From: Polaribacter sp. MED152
GTDB taxonomy: Bacteria > Bacteroidota > Bacteroidia > Flavobacteriales > Flavobacteriaceae
Length of the DNA: 64,000 bases
Assembly: GCF_000152945.2 (NCBI RefSeq)
Contig: NC_020830.1
Location: 2,428,501 to 2,492,500 of the forward strand
Reading direction: 5' to 3'
How positions within the stretch are numbered: position 1 is the first letter of the stretch; every line of letters starts with the position of its first letter. The position numbers were made by a program, and so were the translations under genes. The notes beneath the pieces were generated by a model that was not told the DNA's origin, searched no databases, and saw nothing but the letters and a program-made list of their open reading frames with translations. Below, piece after piece: positions 18,294 through 28,300 of the stretch.

Positions 18294-18887
18294 CAACCAA
18301 TACAATCCAAATACAGCACCTATTCCTATAAAAAAGCCCAAGTATACTTCTTTTGGCGTATGCGCTTTTAAATGTAATCTAGCACTTGCTAATAGGCCTG
18401 CAATCAAAAAAATAATAATTATAATTGGCATATAAGATCTATTATCTACATAGCTTAACAGCATAAAAAATCCGCAGGAAATACCAATAGATAGTAAGTG
18501 AATACTAGATTTTATATTAAAATGAAGTAATATATAGGTAATTATTAATCCAATTGAGGTTGCATAAAAAAGTAAAGATAAATCTTGTAGCGCATCTACA
18601 TAACTAAATAAATTACCAAGGCCATAAAACAACAAAACCATTAAGCCTATTGGTATTCTCCTTTCCTTCTTGCTTTTGAGTTGATAACTATTAATCAAAT
18701 TAAATTTCTTTAAAAGAATTAAGAGTAAAAGAGGTAAAATGTAAGTAGCTCCAAAAATTAGAATTAGTGTGACTAATTTTTGATTGCGCTCTATTGCTAA
18801 TGGTGAAATTAAGAAATAAATGATGACACCAACTGTAGGAATTACAATTGGGTGAAATACAGTTGATATAATTTTGTTAAACCTCAC
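18288..18887 (-). CDS. PAP2-like membrane phosphatase, divergent
   Basis: A 199-aa protein with about six transmembrane helices. The C-terminal part carries a recognisable PAP2 motif: R170-x5-H176-x3-E180 in ARLHLKAHTPKEVYLG, where the usual last residue is aspartate, and S128-x-H130 stands in for PSGH. The first PAP2 motif is only suggested by the lysine/arginine cluster at about residues 71-77. It may dephosphorylate a lipid phosphate such as undecaprenyl pyrophosphate, or may be inactive. The start codon is GTG at 18887; it overlaps the rpoN stop by one base (TAGTG), implying translational coupling. Confidence 0.6.
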   Translation of the reverse strand: MRFNKIISTVFHPIVIPTVGVIIYFLISPLAIERNQKLVTLILIFGATYILPLLLLILLKKFNLINSYQLKSKKERRIPIGLMVLLFYGLGNLFSYVDALQDLSLLFYATSIGLIITYILLHFNIKSSIHLLSIGISCGFFMLLSYVDNRSYMPIIIIIFLIAGLLASARLHLKAHTPKEVYLGFFIGIGAVFGLYWLL

Positions 18888-20341
18888 TAAATTTCTTTAC
18901 GTAAACGAGCAACAGGTAAGTCTAATTGTTCTCTATATTTAGCCACAGTTCTTCGAGCAATTGGGTATCCTTTTTCTTTTAATATACCTGATAATTTTTC
19001 GTCAGTTAAAGGCTTCTTTTTGTTTTCTTCTGCAATAACTGTTTCTAAAATTTTCTTTATTTCTCTTGTTGAAACATCTTCTCCCTGATCGTTTTTCATA
19101 GATTCAGAAAAGAATTCTTTTATTAATTTAGTTCCATAAGGTGTAGAAACATATTTGCTATTGGCAACTCTAGAAACCGTAGAAACATCCATGTTTATTT
19201 TATCTGCAATGTCTTTTAATATCATTGGTTTTAACTTGCGTTCATCACCAGTTAAAAAATAATCATATTGATAATGCATAATGGTGTTCATAGTAACCAA
19301 TAAAGTCTGCTGACGTTGTTTTATAGCATCTATAAACCATTTAGCAGCATCTAGTTTCTGTTTGATAAAAAACACTGCATCTTTTTGCGATTTACTTTTT
19401 GTACTAGATTCTTGATACCCTTTTAACATGTTATTGTACTCTCTAGAAACATGAAGTTCAGGTGCATTTCTTGCATTTAGGGTTAAGTCTAACTCTCCAT
19501 CTATAATTTTAATAGAAAAATCGGGTACAATTTGTTCTGCAATTTTATTATTGCCTGCATAAGAACTTCCTGGTTTAGGGTTTAACTTAGAAATTTCGGT
19601 GTTTATTTCTTTTAATTCATCTTCAGAAATACTGAACTTTTCTTGAAGTTTTTTGTAATGTTTTTTTACAAAATGATCAAAAGCATTTTCTAGAATTTCT
19701 ATAGCTAAGCTTCTAACTTTATTAGATTCTTTGGTTTTTAATTGAATGATTAAACACTCTTTTAAATCTCTTGCTCCAACTCCTGTTGGATCTAAAGTGT
19801 GAATTACCTTTTTTAAAACTTCGACAACCTTTTCCTCTGTGGTAAAAACATTTGCAGTAAAAGCAAGGTCATCTACTAGATCTATAATTTCTCTTCTAAT
19901 ATAACCACTATCATCTATGCTACCTACTAAAAAATCTGCAATAGCTCTTTCTTCCTCATCTAAATTAAATGTGTTTAGTTGATTTACTAAGGATTGATGA
20001 AAAGAGGTGCCAGCTGCATAAGGCACATTTTTTTCTTCATCATCAGAAGAGTAATTGTTGGCCTGAGTTTTATAGTTTGGTATTTCATCATCACTCAAAT
20101 ACTCATCTATATTAATATCTTCAGCTTCAATTTTTTCGGTACCAGCATCTTCATATTCATTAGAGAAATCATCGTCTGTATCTGAGGTATCTTTACCTGT
20201 ATCTAAAGCAGGATTTTCTTCTATTTCTTGTTTCAATCTTTCTTCAAAAGCTTGTGTTGGCAATTGAATCAATTTCATTAATTGAATTTGCTGAGGAGAT
20301 AACTTTTGTAAGAGTTTATATTGTAAACTTTGTTTTAGCAT
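18887..20341 (-). CDS. rpoN: RNA polymerase sigma-54 factor
   Basis: About 484 aa. Region I, glutamine- and leucine-rich, is at residues 2-45 (LQYKLLQKLSPQQIQLMKLI); an acidic region II follows; then the core-binding domain; a helix-turn-helix at about residues 370-390; and the RpoN box ARRTVAKYREQ near the C-terminus, which reads the -24 GG element. The long frame begins with GTG at 20347, but ATG at 20341 matches the usual MLKQ start of Bacteroidota RpoN and is preferred. It directs transcription dependent on AAA+ activators; none is visible nearby. Coupled to the PAP2-like gene downstream. Confidence 0.97.
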   Translation of the reverse strand: MLKQSLQYKLLQKLSPQQIQLMKLIQLPTQAFEERLKQEIEENPALDTGKDTSDTDDDFSNEYEDAGTEKIEAEDINIDEYLSDDEIPNYKTQANNYSSDDEEKNVPYAAGTSFHQSLVNQLNTFNLDEEERAIADFLVGSIDDSGYIRREIIDLVDDLAFTANVFTTEEKVVEVLKKVIHTLDPTGVGARDLKECLIIQLKTKESNKVRSLAIEILENAFDHFVKKHYKKLQEKFSISEDELKEINTEISKLNPKPGSSYAGNNKIAEQIVPDFSIKIIDGELDLTLNARNAPELHVSREYNNMLKGYQESSTKSKSQKDAVFFIKQKLDAAKWFIDAIKQRQQTLLVTMNTIMHYQYDYFLTGDERKLKPMILKDIADKINMDVSTVSRVANSKYVSTPYGTKLIKEFFSESMKNDQGEDVSTREIKKILETVIAEENKKKPLTDEKLSGILKEKGYPIARRTVAKYREQLDLPVARLRKEI

Positions 20342-20372
20342 ATACACAAATATAACAAAACGTATAAAATAA

Positions 20373-20400
20373 AATCGCCATTCTTGTAGGAATGACGATT
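20373..20400 (-). terminator. asnS terminator
   Basis: On the minus strand, stem AATCGTCATTC / GAATGGCGATT (one G-U pair) followed by TTTTATTTTA. It reads best on the minus strand, downstream of asnS. Confidence 0.7.
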
Positions 20401-20424
20401 GAATATTTTATAGAATTTAGTTTC

Positions 20425-21858
20425 TTAAAATTCTGCATTTTGTGGTGTTCTTGGAAAAGGAATTACATCTCTAATATTACCCATTCCTGTTGCAAATTGT
20501 ACTAATCTTTCAAATCCAAGACCAAATCCTGAGTGAACTGCTGTACCAAATTTACGAAGGTCTAAATACCACCATAATTCTTTCTCCTCTATATCTAAGG
20601 TTTTCATTTTTTCTACCAAAACATCAAAACGTTCTTCTCTTTGAGAACCACCAACAATTTCTCCTATTCCTGGAAAAAGAACATCCATGGCTCTTACCGT
20701 TTTTCCATCGTCATTCAAACGCATGTAAAATGCTTTGATATTTGCAGGATAATCAAATAAAATAACAGGACATTTAAAATGCTTTTCTACTAAAAAACGT
20801 TCGTGCTCAGATTGTAAATCTGCACCCCATTCATTAATTGGGAATTGAAACTTTTTCTTTTTGTTTGGTTTTGAGTTTCTTAAAATATCAATGGCTTCTG
20901 TATAAGAAACACGCTTAAAATTATTGTCTACCACAAACTTAAGTTTTTCAATTAAACTCATTTCGCTTCTTTGTGCTTGTGGCTTGCTTTTTTCTTCTTG
21001 GGTTAATCTTTGATCTAAAAACTCTAAATCGTCTTTACATGTTTCTAATACATCTTTTAAAACCGATTTTATAAAGTCTTCAGCCAAGTCCATATTACCA
21101 TCTAAATCCATAAAGGCAACTTCTGGCTCAATCATCCAAAATTCAGCTAAATGACGAGTAGTATTAGAGTTTTCTGCTCTAAATGTTGGGCCAAAAGTGT
21201 AGGCTTTACCCAAAGACATTGCAAAGGTTTCTGCCTCTAGTTGGCCAGAAACAGTTAGGTTGGTTTCCTTACCAAAAAAGTCTTTACTATAATCTATTTT
21301 ACCATCTTCTGTTACTGGTGCTTTATTATCTTCAAAATTGGTTACCCTAAACATTTCTCCTGCTCCTTCTGCATCAGAACCTGTAATTATAGGCGTGTTA
21401 ACGTAGTTAAAACCATTTTCTTGAAAGTATTTGTGAACTGCGAAAGAAAGTTTAGAACGCACACGCATAACAGCACTAAACGTATTTGTTCTCATGCGTA
21501 AGTGTGCATTTTCTCGCAAAAATTCAAAGCTATGTTTTTTAGGCTGAATTGGGTATTCATCAGGATTTGAATCTCCTAATATTTCAATATCTGCAACCTG
21601 AATTTCTACTCTTTGTCCTCTTCCTTGACTCTCTACAATTGTACCTTTAATTGCAATTGCTGCTCCTGTAGTAATTCTTTTTAGTGTTTCTTCTGCAGTG
21701 TTTTCAAAATCGATAACACATTGTATATTTTTTATGGTTGAGCCATCATTTAAAGCAATAAATCGATTACTTCTAAATGTTCTAACCCATCCCTTTACAT
21801 GAACTTCTTGTAAAATTGTACTCGATTCCAATAATTCTGCAACGTTGCTCACTTTCAT
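20425..21858 (-). CDS. asnS: asparaginyl-tRNA synthetase
   Basis: A 477-aa class IIb synthetase charging tRNA-Asn. N-terminal OB-fold anticodon-binding domain at about residues 15-105 ([22 protein letters not shown]); catalytic domain with motif 2 ([22 protein letters not shown]) and motif 3 ([15 protein letters not shown]). The asparagine-type signature is present and length is normal. Single-gene unit with its own promoter and terminator. Confidence 0.98.
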   Translation of the reverse strand: MKVSNVAELLESSTILQEVHVKGWVRTFRSNRFIALNDGSTIKNIQCVIDFENTAEETLKRITTGAAIAIKGTIVESQGRGQRVEIQVADIEILGDSNPDEYPIQPKKHSFEFLRENAHLRMRTNTFSAVMRVRSKLSFAVHKYFQENGFNYVNTPIITGSDAEGAGEMFRVTNFEDNKAPVTEDGKIDYSKDFFGKETNLTVSGQLEAETFAMSLGKAYTFGPTFRAENSNTTRHLAEFWMIEPEVAFMDLDGNMDLAEDFIKSVLKDVLETCKDDLEFLDQRLTQEEKSKPQAQRSEMSLIEKLKFVVDNNFKRVSYTEAIDILRNSKPNKKKKFQFPINEWGADLQSEHERFLVEKHFKCPVILFDYPANIKAFYMRLNDDGKTVRAMDVLFPGIGEIVGGSQREERFDVLVEKMKTLDIEEKELWWYLDLRKFGTAVHSGFGLGFERLVQFATGMGNIRDVIPFPRTPQNAEF

Positions 21859-21903
21859 CTTTACTTTTTTCTTTGATTAATACAATATCATTTTACTAAA
21901 GTG

Positions 21904-21934
21904 TAAAGATACTTTTTTGAGGTTATTCTGGCAA
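21904..21934 (-). promoter_or_regulatory. asnS promoter
   Basis: Minus strand: TTG (21934-21932), 20-bp spacer, TATCTTTA (21911-21904), about 45 bp before the asnS ATG. Confidence 0.5.
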
Positions 21935-22004
21935 TTGAATATTTAAACTTAGTATTCCTAAAAAAATAATGTATTTTAGTGTTCTAAATCCCTGTAAGTA
22001 AGCT

Positions 22005-22982
22005 ATGAAACTTAAATTTACATTGGCAATTTTATTGATTGTTTCTAGTGTTTATGCTCAGTCAGAATTATATCCTATTGGAGAAGATGCAAGTGTTAAC
22101 TTTAATTTTACCAATAAATCTGCCATTGACGAAGCCATACTTTTTGAGGCTAAACCTATAGTTCGTTATAGTTTTTACAACAATATTAAAGATAGATTAT
22201 TGGTAGATAAGCCTAAAAATGCATCTACAACTTATGCCATATTTTCTCCTCATTTAAGAATGTATAATGAAAATTCTGCACCTGTAAGAATGCCTTCATA
22301 TAAAGTTGCTTTGGGTTTTCAGCAAGTGTGGAAACTTAAAGTAAGTAAGCTACTTACAACTAATATGATTTCTTTTTTAATTGAAAATGGTCATTATTCA
22401 AATGGTCAATCTGGCTGTGCTTTTTCTAGTGATTACAATGATGGTTCTGTGCCTTGTAATTCTATCTATCAAACAATAAATAATAATCAAAATATTAATT
22501 TATCTGATTTGGTAAATAGGGAAAATGGTCATTTTCAAACTAATTTTACAACACTCTACCTTAATCATAGAATTAACACAAAATCTAATAAGTCTATTTC
22601 ATACTCTTTTGGATACACACTTTATCATAAAAACATGTTTTTATTGTTTGATTTAGGTGGTTATAGTGATAATGATATTCAAGTTTATGGCAAACACAGA
22701 TTTTATTTTGATGCAGAATTTTCGTTCAAATTTTGTAATAATACTTATGGCGTTTTACAGCAAAAACTGGCTCTTATAAATGGTTCGCATCAAAGTATTA
22801 CCAATTACAGATCAAATACTTCGTTTTCTGTGTTTCCTTTTGATATTACCAAAAACTTCGGATTTAAAATAGCTTATATAAGAGGTTTTGATGATTATAA
22901 TTTACGTTTTGTAGATAATGTAGATCAATTAACAGTTGGCGTAGTTTTTAGTCCTTTTGGTATTTTTTCATTTGATAATTAA
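22005..22982 (+). CDS. outer membrane barrel protein resembling phospholipase A1 (OMPLA)
   Basis: A 325-aa protein with a signal peptide (residues 1-18) and beta-barrel composition. Residues 128-134 read NGHYSNG: H130-x-S132-N-G matches the catalytic HxSNG motif of PldA-type outer membrane phospholipase, with the strand before it (FLIEN) in the right place. A candidate third residue is N145, close to the OMPLA spacing. Upstream, residues 78-84 (AIFSPHL) could be the barrel-opening strand. If the match holds, it would hydrolyse phospholipids misplaced in the outer leaflet. The LytTR regulator gene starts ten bases downstream, so they form an operon. A generic barrel without activity remains possible. 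Confidence 0.5.
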   Translation: MKLKFTLAILLIVSSVYAQSELYPIGEDASVNFNFTNKSAIDEAILFEAKPIVRYSFYNNIKDRLLVDKPKNASTTYAIFSPHLRMYNENSAPVRMPSYKVALGFQQVWKLKVSKLLTTNMISFLIENGHYSNGQSGCAFSSDYNDGSVPCNSIYQTINNNQNINLSDLVNRENGHFQTNFTTLYLNHRINTKSNKSISYSFGYTLYHKNMFLLFDLGGYSDNDIQVYGKHRFYFDAEFSFKFCNNTYGVLQQKLALINGSHQSITNYRSNTSFSVFPFDITKNFGFKIAYIRGFDDYNLRFVDNVDQLTVGVVFSPFGIFSFDN

Positions 22983-22992
22983 TTAAATAAAT

Positions 22993-24390
22993 ATGATTAA
23001 AAATAAACACTTTGTACTTTTTATTCTTTTATTTTTTTCTTTCGTTCTTAGAGCTCAAGAAAATTCCGATGTAGAAACTAAAATTAATCAACTTTTTCAG
23101 AAAGTATATGAAGCTGGTAAGGATACAGAAAAGGCTACTGGATATGGAAAAGAAATTTTAGAATTAGCTGAAAAGCATAAGTTGCCAGAATTCCAAATTA
23201 GAGCTTATTTACTTTTAGGTTCTGTAAGTAGTAGAAACCAAAAGTTTGAAGAAAGCATAGGGTATTATTATAAGGCAAAATCATTAGCAAAAAGAACAGG
23301 TAATGAAGAATGGTTTTTTAAATCTAATCAGAATATAGGTAACCTTCACTTAAGAACATCTTACTTAGATTCAGCTTTATATTACTTCAATAAATCTGTT
23401 GATTATTCAGAAAAGATTGCAGATAATTTTCAGATTGCAACATCAAGAGTAGGTTTGGCAAATACATTTTTTAGACTAAATAAACTAGATTCTGCAATGC
23501 TGAATTTTGAAAGAGCCAATGTGAGCATTAATGCGATTAAAGATCAGAGATTTAAAAATCAATCAGGCAGATTATTTGGGAATAACTATATAAGAATGGG
23601 CGAAATCTGCTTTCTTAAAAAGGATTATGAATGTGCCATAAATTATGCAGAAAATTCGTTAGAAATTGCAGAGAAATATAACATACCATACATTTTTAAA
23701 AGTAGCTTTAGTCTTTTAGGTAGAAGTTACACGAAGTTAGGCAAAACAGCTAAAGCTGAAGAATATTTTGACAAGCAATTAAACTTAGACGTTCGTAAAA
23801 TTGACCCTAAAAGGATTACAGTAACCGAACCAAGAAATTCAACTGTAATTTCTGAACGCAATTTTGCATTAGATAAAACAATAAAAAAAACTGTAGAAAA
23901 AAGGAAATTTTATCAATCTGGTTTGTTTATTAGTTTAATTATAGTCATTATTCTGTTACTTGGTCTTATTTATTACATCAACAAAAAAAGAACTATTGAA
24001 AAAGAATTTTTAGTTATTCAAGAAGAGCTAGATCTTCTAAAAAGTAATAAAGAAGACGTTGTTAAAGAGCAAAAATTTCTTAAGCTAAAAAGCAATGCCA
24101 TTATTAATGTAGCAGATATTTTATATGTAAAGTCAGATGGTCATTATGTAGAATATTATTTGGTTAATAAAGAAAGGCCTGAGATAGATAGGAACACTTT
24201 AACTGAGGTTACTAAAGAACTGCCATCAGACACGTTTGTAAGAATGCATAGGTCTTACATTGTAAATATTTACAAAATTAAAATCATCAATTCTACAAAG
24301 CTGATGTTAGATAATGGAGTTTGGCTAAATTTATCTAGAACCTATAAGCAACATTTAAAAGATTTACTACAACAACAGGTTAATTACTAA
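22993..24390 (+). CDS. TPR sensor with transmembrane helix and LytTR DNA-binding domain
   Basis: A 465-aa one-component membrane regulator. Signal peptide (1-21); tetratricopeptide repeats at about residues 30-265, which would lie in the periplasm; one transmembrane helix at 311-330; a short coiled coil (332-362, EKEFLVIQEELDLLKSNKE); then a LytTR DNA-binding domain at 363-462 (INVADILYVKSDGHYVEYYL ... FVRMHRSYIVNIYKI ... LNLSRTYKQHLKDLL). The layout implies that a periplasmic signal is transmitted to DNA bound by a membrane-tethered LytTR domain. It shares an operon with the OMPLA-like gene upstream; likely targets, inferred from position, are that operon and the LuxR/LRR genes downstream. 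Confidence 0.85.
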   Translation: MIKNKHFVLFILLFFSFVLRAQENSDVETKINQLFQKVYEAGKDTEKATGYGKEILELAEKHKLPEFQIRAYLLLGSVSSRNQKFEESIGYYYKAKSLAKRTGNEEWFFKSNQNIGNLHLRTSYLDSALYYFNKSVDYSEKIADNFQIATSRVGLANTFFRLNKLDSAMLNFERANVSINAIKDQRFKNQSGRLFGNNYIRMGEICFLKKDYECAINYAENSLEIAEKYNIPYIFKSSFSLLGRSYTKLGKTAKAEEYFDKQLNLDVRKIDPKRITVTEPRNSTVISERNFALDKTIKKTVEKRKFYQSGLFISLIIVIILLLGLIYYINKKRTIEKEFLVIQEELDLLKSNKEDVVKEQKFLKLKSNAIINVADILYVKSDGHYVEYYLVNKERPEIDRNTLTEVTKELPSDTFVRMHRSYIVNIYKIKIINSTKLMLDNGVWLNLSRTYKQHLKDLLQQQVNY

Positions 24391-24416
24391 AAACTTTAAT
24401 TTAAAGGATGTGTTAT

Positions 24417-24443
24417 TCGTGAATAATATCTTGTCATTCACGA
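24417..24443. promoter_or_regulatory. inverted repeat upstream of the LuxR-type gene
   Basis: TCGTGAAT (24417-24424) / ATTCACGA (24436-24443), perfect eight-base arms separated by 11 bp. No T-run follows, so it is more likely an operator than a terminator. It lies between the LytTR and LuxR-type genes, 77 bp before the latter. Confidence 0.45.
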
Positions 24444-24519
24444 CATAAATTTAAAAGGTAGCTTTTTTTAGTATTCATTTGTATTGACTTAGAAAAAAAA
24501 TGAAAAGTCAATTCAAACT

Positions 24520-25269
24520 ATGGAAACTATTTATTCGAGTAATTATTTACAAACCTTTTACGATGTAGAAAGTAATTTAATCATCCAAAAGTGGCTTTCA
24601 TCTCCAAATTCTTTAGAAATTTTTAAAAGTGAAATGTTAGCATTCGTTTATTTGTATAAAAAATATCGAGCTAAAAATTTACTTTGGTTGCAAAAGAATT
24701 TTAGTCTAGAACTTAATTCAGATACACAAATTTGGTTAGAGGAAAATGTAAATATTCCTCTATTAAAAAATGGCAATAAAAAATGTGCTTTTGTAATTGG
24801 TAGCGATTTATATGCTCATTTGACCATTTTAGAATCTTTTGATAAATGTCACTCTTGCATTGCACCAAAACATTTTGCGACAGAAAAATTAGCTCGTAAA
24901 TGGCTCGAAGAAGAGTTGTTAATTTCTCACGGTAGTAGTAAGAAAAGATTCTTTTTTGATGGTTTAGATGATGAAGATAACTTGATAATTAGGCTACCAT
25001 CAAAGGATATAAAGCATACTTTAAAATCTTTAAATATTTTGTTGGAAAAAGAAAATTTCAAAACTAATAATCAGAAGAAATTTAATTTGCTTACCAATAG
25101 AGAAAAAGAAATAATGATGTACATCTCAAAAAGAGAAAATCATCAAACCATTGCAGAAAAGCTATTTATCTCTGTGCATACTGTAAGAACCCACTATAAA
25201 AATATAAAAGCCAAACTAAACTTTGAAAGCAATAAAGAGTTATTGAGGTTTATGAATTCTTACGGCTAA
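24520..25269 (+). CDS. LuxR-type transcriptional regulator
   Basis: A 249-aa protein. The C-terminal 65 residues (about 183-247) are a GerE/LuxR helix-turn-helix: LTNREKEIMMYISK ... QTIAEKLFISVHTVRTHYKNI. The N-terminal 180 residues show no receiver, PAS or autoinducer-binding signature I can recognise; it is a soluble domain with two cysteines close together (CHSC, about residues 110-113). It lies 129 bp after the LytTR gene and 79 bp before the LRR giant, on the same strand, so it is the closest candidate regulator of the LRR gene. Confidence 0.85.
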   Translation: METIYSSNYLQTFYDVESNLIIQKWLSSPNSLEIFKSEMLAFVYLYKKYRAKNLLWLQKNFSLELNSDTQIWLEENVNIPLLKNGNKKCAFVIGSDLYAHLTILESFDKCHSCIAPKHFATEKLARKWLEEELLISHGSSKKRFFFDGLDDEDNLIIRLPSKDIKHTLKSLNILLEKENFKTNNQKKFNLLTNREKEIMMYISKRENHQTIAEKLFISVHTVRTHYKNIKAKLNFESNKELLRFMNSYG

Positions 25270-25283
25270 ATATTATCTAAATA

Positions 25284-25299
25284 TACCTAAAAGTAGGTA
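25284..25299. promoter_or_regulatory. inverted repeat upstream of the LRR gene
   Basis: TACCTA (25284-25289) - AAAG - TAGGTA (25294-25299), perfect arms, 50 bp before the LRR start codon and 15 bp after the LuxR-type gene. A plausible operator for a dimeric regulator. Confidence 0.4.
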
Positions 25300-25348
25300 T
25301 TGCTTTCAGTACCATTTTTAATGAATTTTGAACATAAAATAAATAGCT

Positions 25349-28300
25349 ATGAAAACAAAATTATTTTTATTCTTAACTTTTTTCTCATTTTTTGTAAACG
25401 CTCAAGTCTCTCAGCAAGAAAGACAAGCATTAATCGATTTTTATAACGCTACAGATGGCGATAATTGGACCAATAATACCAATTGGGATACAGACCCAAA
25501 CTCTACTTCTGATGTTTCTACTTGGTTTGGGGTTACAACCGTAAATAGTAATGGGCAAGAATATGTTGCTAGATTATTTCTAAATAGTAATAATCTTGTT
25601 GGCAATTTACCAGATTTTAAAAATTTAACAAAATTATTGCGTTTGGAAATTGCTAATAATACTATCTCTGGTGAGATTGATATTAACAAATTACCATTAA
25701 CACTAAATGTTTTACAGTTATCTAGTAACCAAATAACTGGAAGCATCCCAGATTTAACGCCCTTTACTAATTTACTGCATATACAATTAACTCGAAATAA
25801 ATTTGTAGGAAATGTGTCTGAAAAACTGTTTCCTTCATCAATTCAAACTATTTCAATTGGTTATAATGATATTTCAGGAACATTAGATTTTAGGTCTTTT
25901 CCAGATTTAAGAACCATAATACCAGCAGAATCCAATATTAGTTTTTTAAAATTTCCAAGTAATGGAATAATATCATCAGTATTTAATTCAACAACTTCTT
26001 TTTCTGTAAAAAATATGCCAAACTTGGCTTTTATTGAAGTACCTAATGTTTCAGGTTTTACAAATTTAAGAGAAGAATATTTCGATTTAGGTTTACGAAT
26101 TGTTGATTATGACCAAGCAGATCAAACAGCAACTCCAAATGCAAATGAGCGAGAAGCTTTAAAAAAATTATACGAAAACAAATCTTACACGTATGCAAGT
26201 ACTATTAAATCTGATATAAATGACACAGAGTGGCTAGAAATCGAAGTAATAAATGGAGAAACTAGAGTTACAGAAATTCATGCAACCAATTTAGCCGTAA
26301 ATGGAGAAATGCCAACAGAAATAGGTGTTTTTACAGAGTTAACACATTTGCATATTCCAAGTTCTGGGATTAATACTATAGCTACAGAACTAAAAAATGT
26401 TACAAAATTAGAAGAATTGTATTTGAATAATAATTCTATTACTGAAATTCCTAGTGATTTTTATGATTTGGTAAAATTAAAAACACTAAACCTTAATAAC
26501 AACCAAATACCTTCAATAGCAAATGGTTTAGGTAATTTTATAGATTTAGAAGAACTCTATTTTAGCAATACACAAGTAGATGTAATACCCACAACAATTG
26601 GTAATTTAAAAAAATTACAAATTTTAGAGTTTGCCAATACAAGAATTACTTTATTACCTCCAGAAATTGGTGGTTTAATAGAGCTTACAAGGTTGGTAGC
26701 AGCACCCAATAACATTGCAAGTATTCCTAGTGAATTTGGGCAATTAACCAAACTACAGTTTTTAGATTTTGCCAATTGTGAGCTATCAAATACACCTGCT
26801 GCTTTTGCCAATTTAACAGAACTACAAACCTTATTTTTAAATGATAATGAGCTGCAAGTAGTTGTTGGTTTAGGTGGTTTTACCAAGTTAAAGTTTTTAC
26901 GTTTACATAATAACAGATTAGGAGAAGACAACCCAAATTTTAATACTGATTTACCAGAAGATATGTCTGATTTAGTTGATTTGGAAGAGTTGACTTTATA
27001 TAATAATAAATTGACAAAACTGCCTGCTAATATTGGTAATTTGAATAAGTTGACAGAATTAAGATTGGAAAATAATAGACTAACCAATTTACCAGAATCA
27101 ATAGGAAACATCATAAGTTTACAGCAATTAACTTTAGATAATAATAACTTAAAGTCACTACCGACAACAATAGGAGCTTTATCTAATTTAAAGATATTGC
27201 AATTGACAGGTAATGAATTGACGAGTTTACCAAATGAGATTGGAGATTTATCGAATTTGGAGAATTTAAGTATCGGTCAACAGTCAAAGGTAGAGAATAA
27301 TGAAACGATAAGGACGTTAACAGCTGTTCCTGCTACATTAACAAACTTGGCAAAGCTTACTAGTTTTTCAGCAAGTTCAAACAAGATAACAGGTTTAGTA
27401 GATTTAAGTGGCATAAATACATTACGTTTTATATCTCTTGAAAATAATGAGATTACTGATTTAAAATTAGGGGAAGTACCAACAGGAGTTAGTACCACTT
27501 ATCGCATTCAGCAAAATCCATTTATCACCTGTGTAGAAGTACCTACTTCACAAATTACTATTTGGGAGCAGCGTTTACAAAGAGATAATGGAGTAGCTAT
27601 TAGCGATAATTGTACAGGATTTAGAGTTCCACAAAAAGAACGTCAGGCTTTAATAGACTTTTATAATGCTACAGGAGGAGGAGATACTTGGGAAGGAACT
27701 AATTGGGATAATGACCCAACAAGATTAACCAACGTTGGCTCTTGGGCTGGAATAACAACAGAGGTTGTTAATAGTCAAAAACACGTTACTAAAATCAATA
27801 TCACACAGTTTATAGGTATAACAGGACAAATTACAGGAGATATAGCATCATCTATAAAAGATTTGGAAGAATTAACTGAATTAATAATTTCTTCTACAAA
27901 TTCTAGTTTGAATGCTGATATTGAAAGTTTACCATCAGAAATAGGTCTTTTATCAAAGTTGGTAAAAATAAACTTACAGAGAAATAAGCTTTCAAGTCTA
28001 CCAAATGAAATAGGAGATTTACCATTATTAGAAGAATTAAATGTACAAGAAAATGAATTAACTAGTTTGCCATCAGGTATTGGAAACGCTGTTGCATTAA
28101 AAAACTTGTATGTAAGAAATCAATCGAAGGTCAACCCAACAACAGGTAGTGAACAAACATTAACTAGTTTACCAAATGAAATTGGGAATATTAATACGCT
28201 TGAAATTTTGGATGTAAGCTCTAATATATTGGCTACTTTACCATCTACTATTGGCGATTTAGATAATTTGGAAGACTTAACTTTAGATAATAATAACTTA

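Noticed and set aside
27277..27498. 73-aa frame on the minus strand seen identically three times (27277, 28426, 29576)
   Set aside because: These are antisense shadows of the three LRR copies, repeated only because the DNA is repeated.
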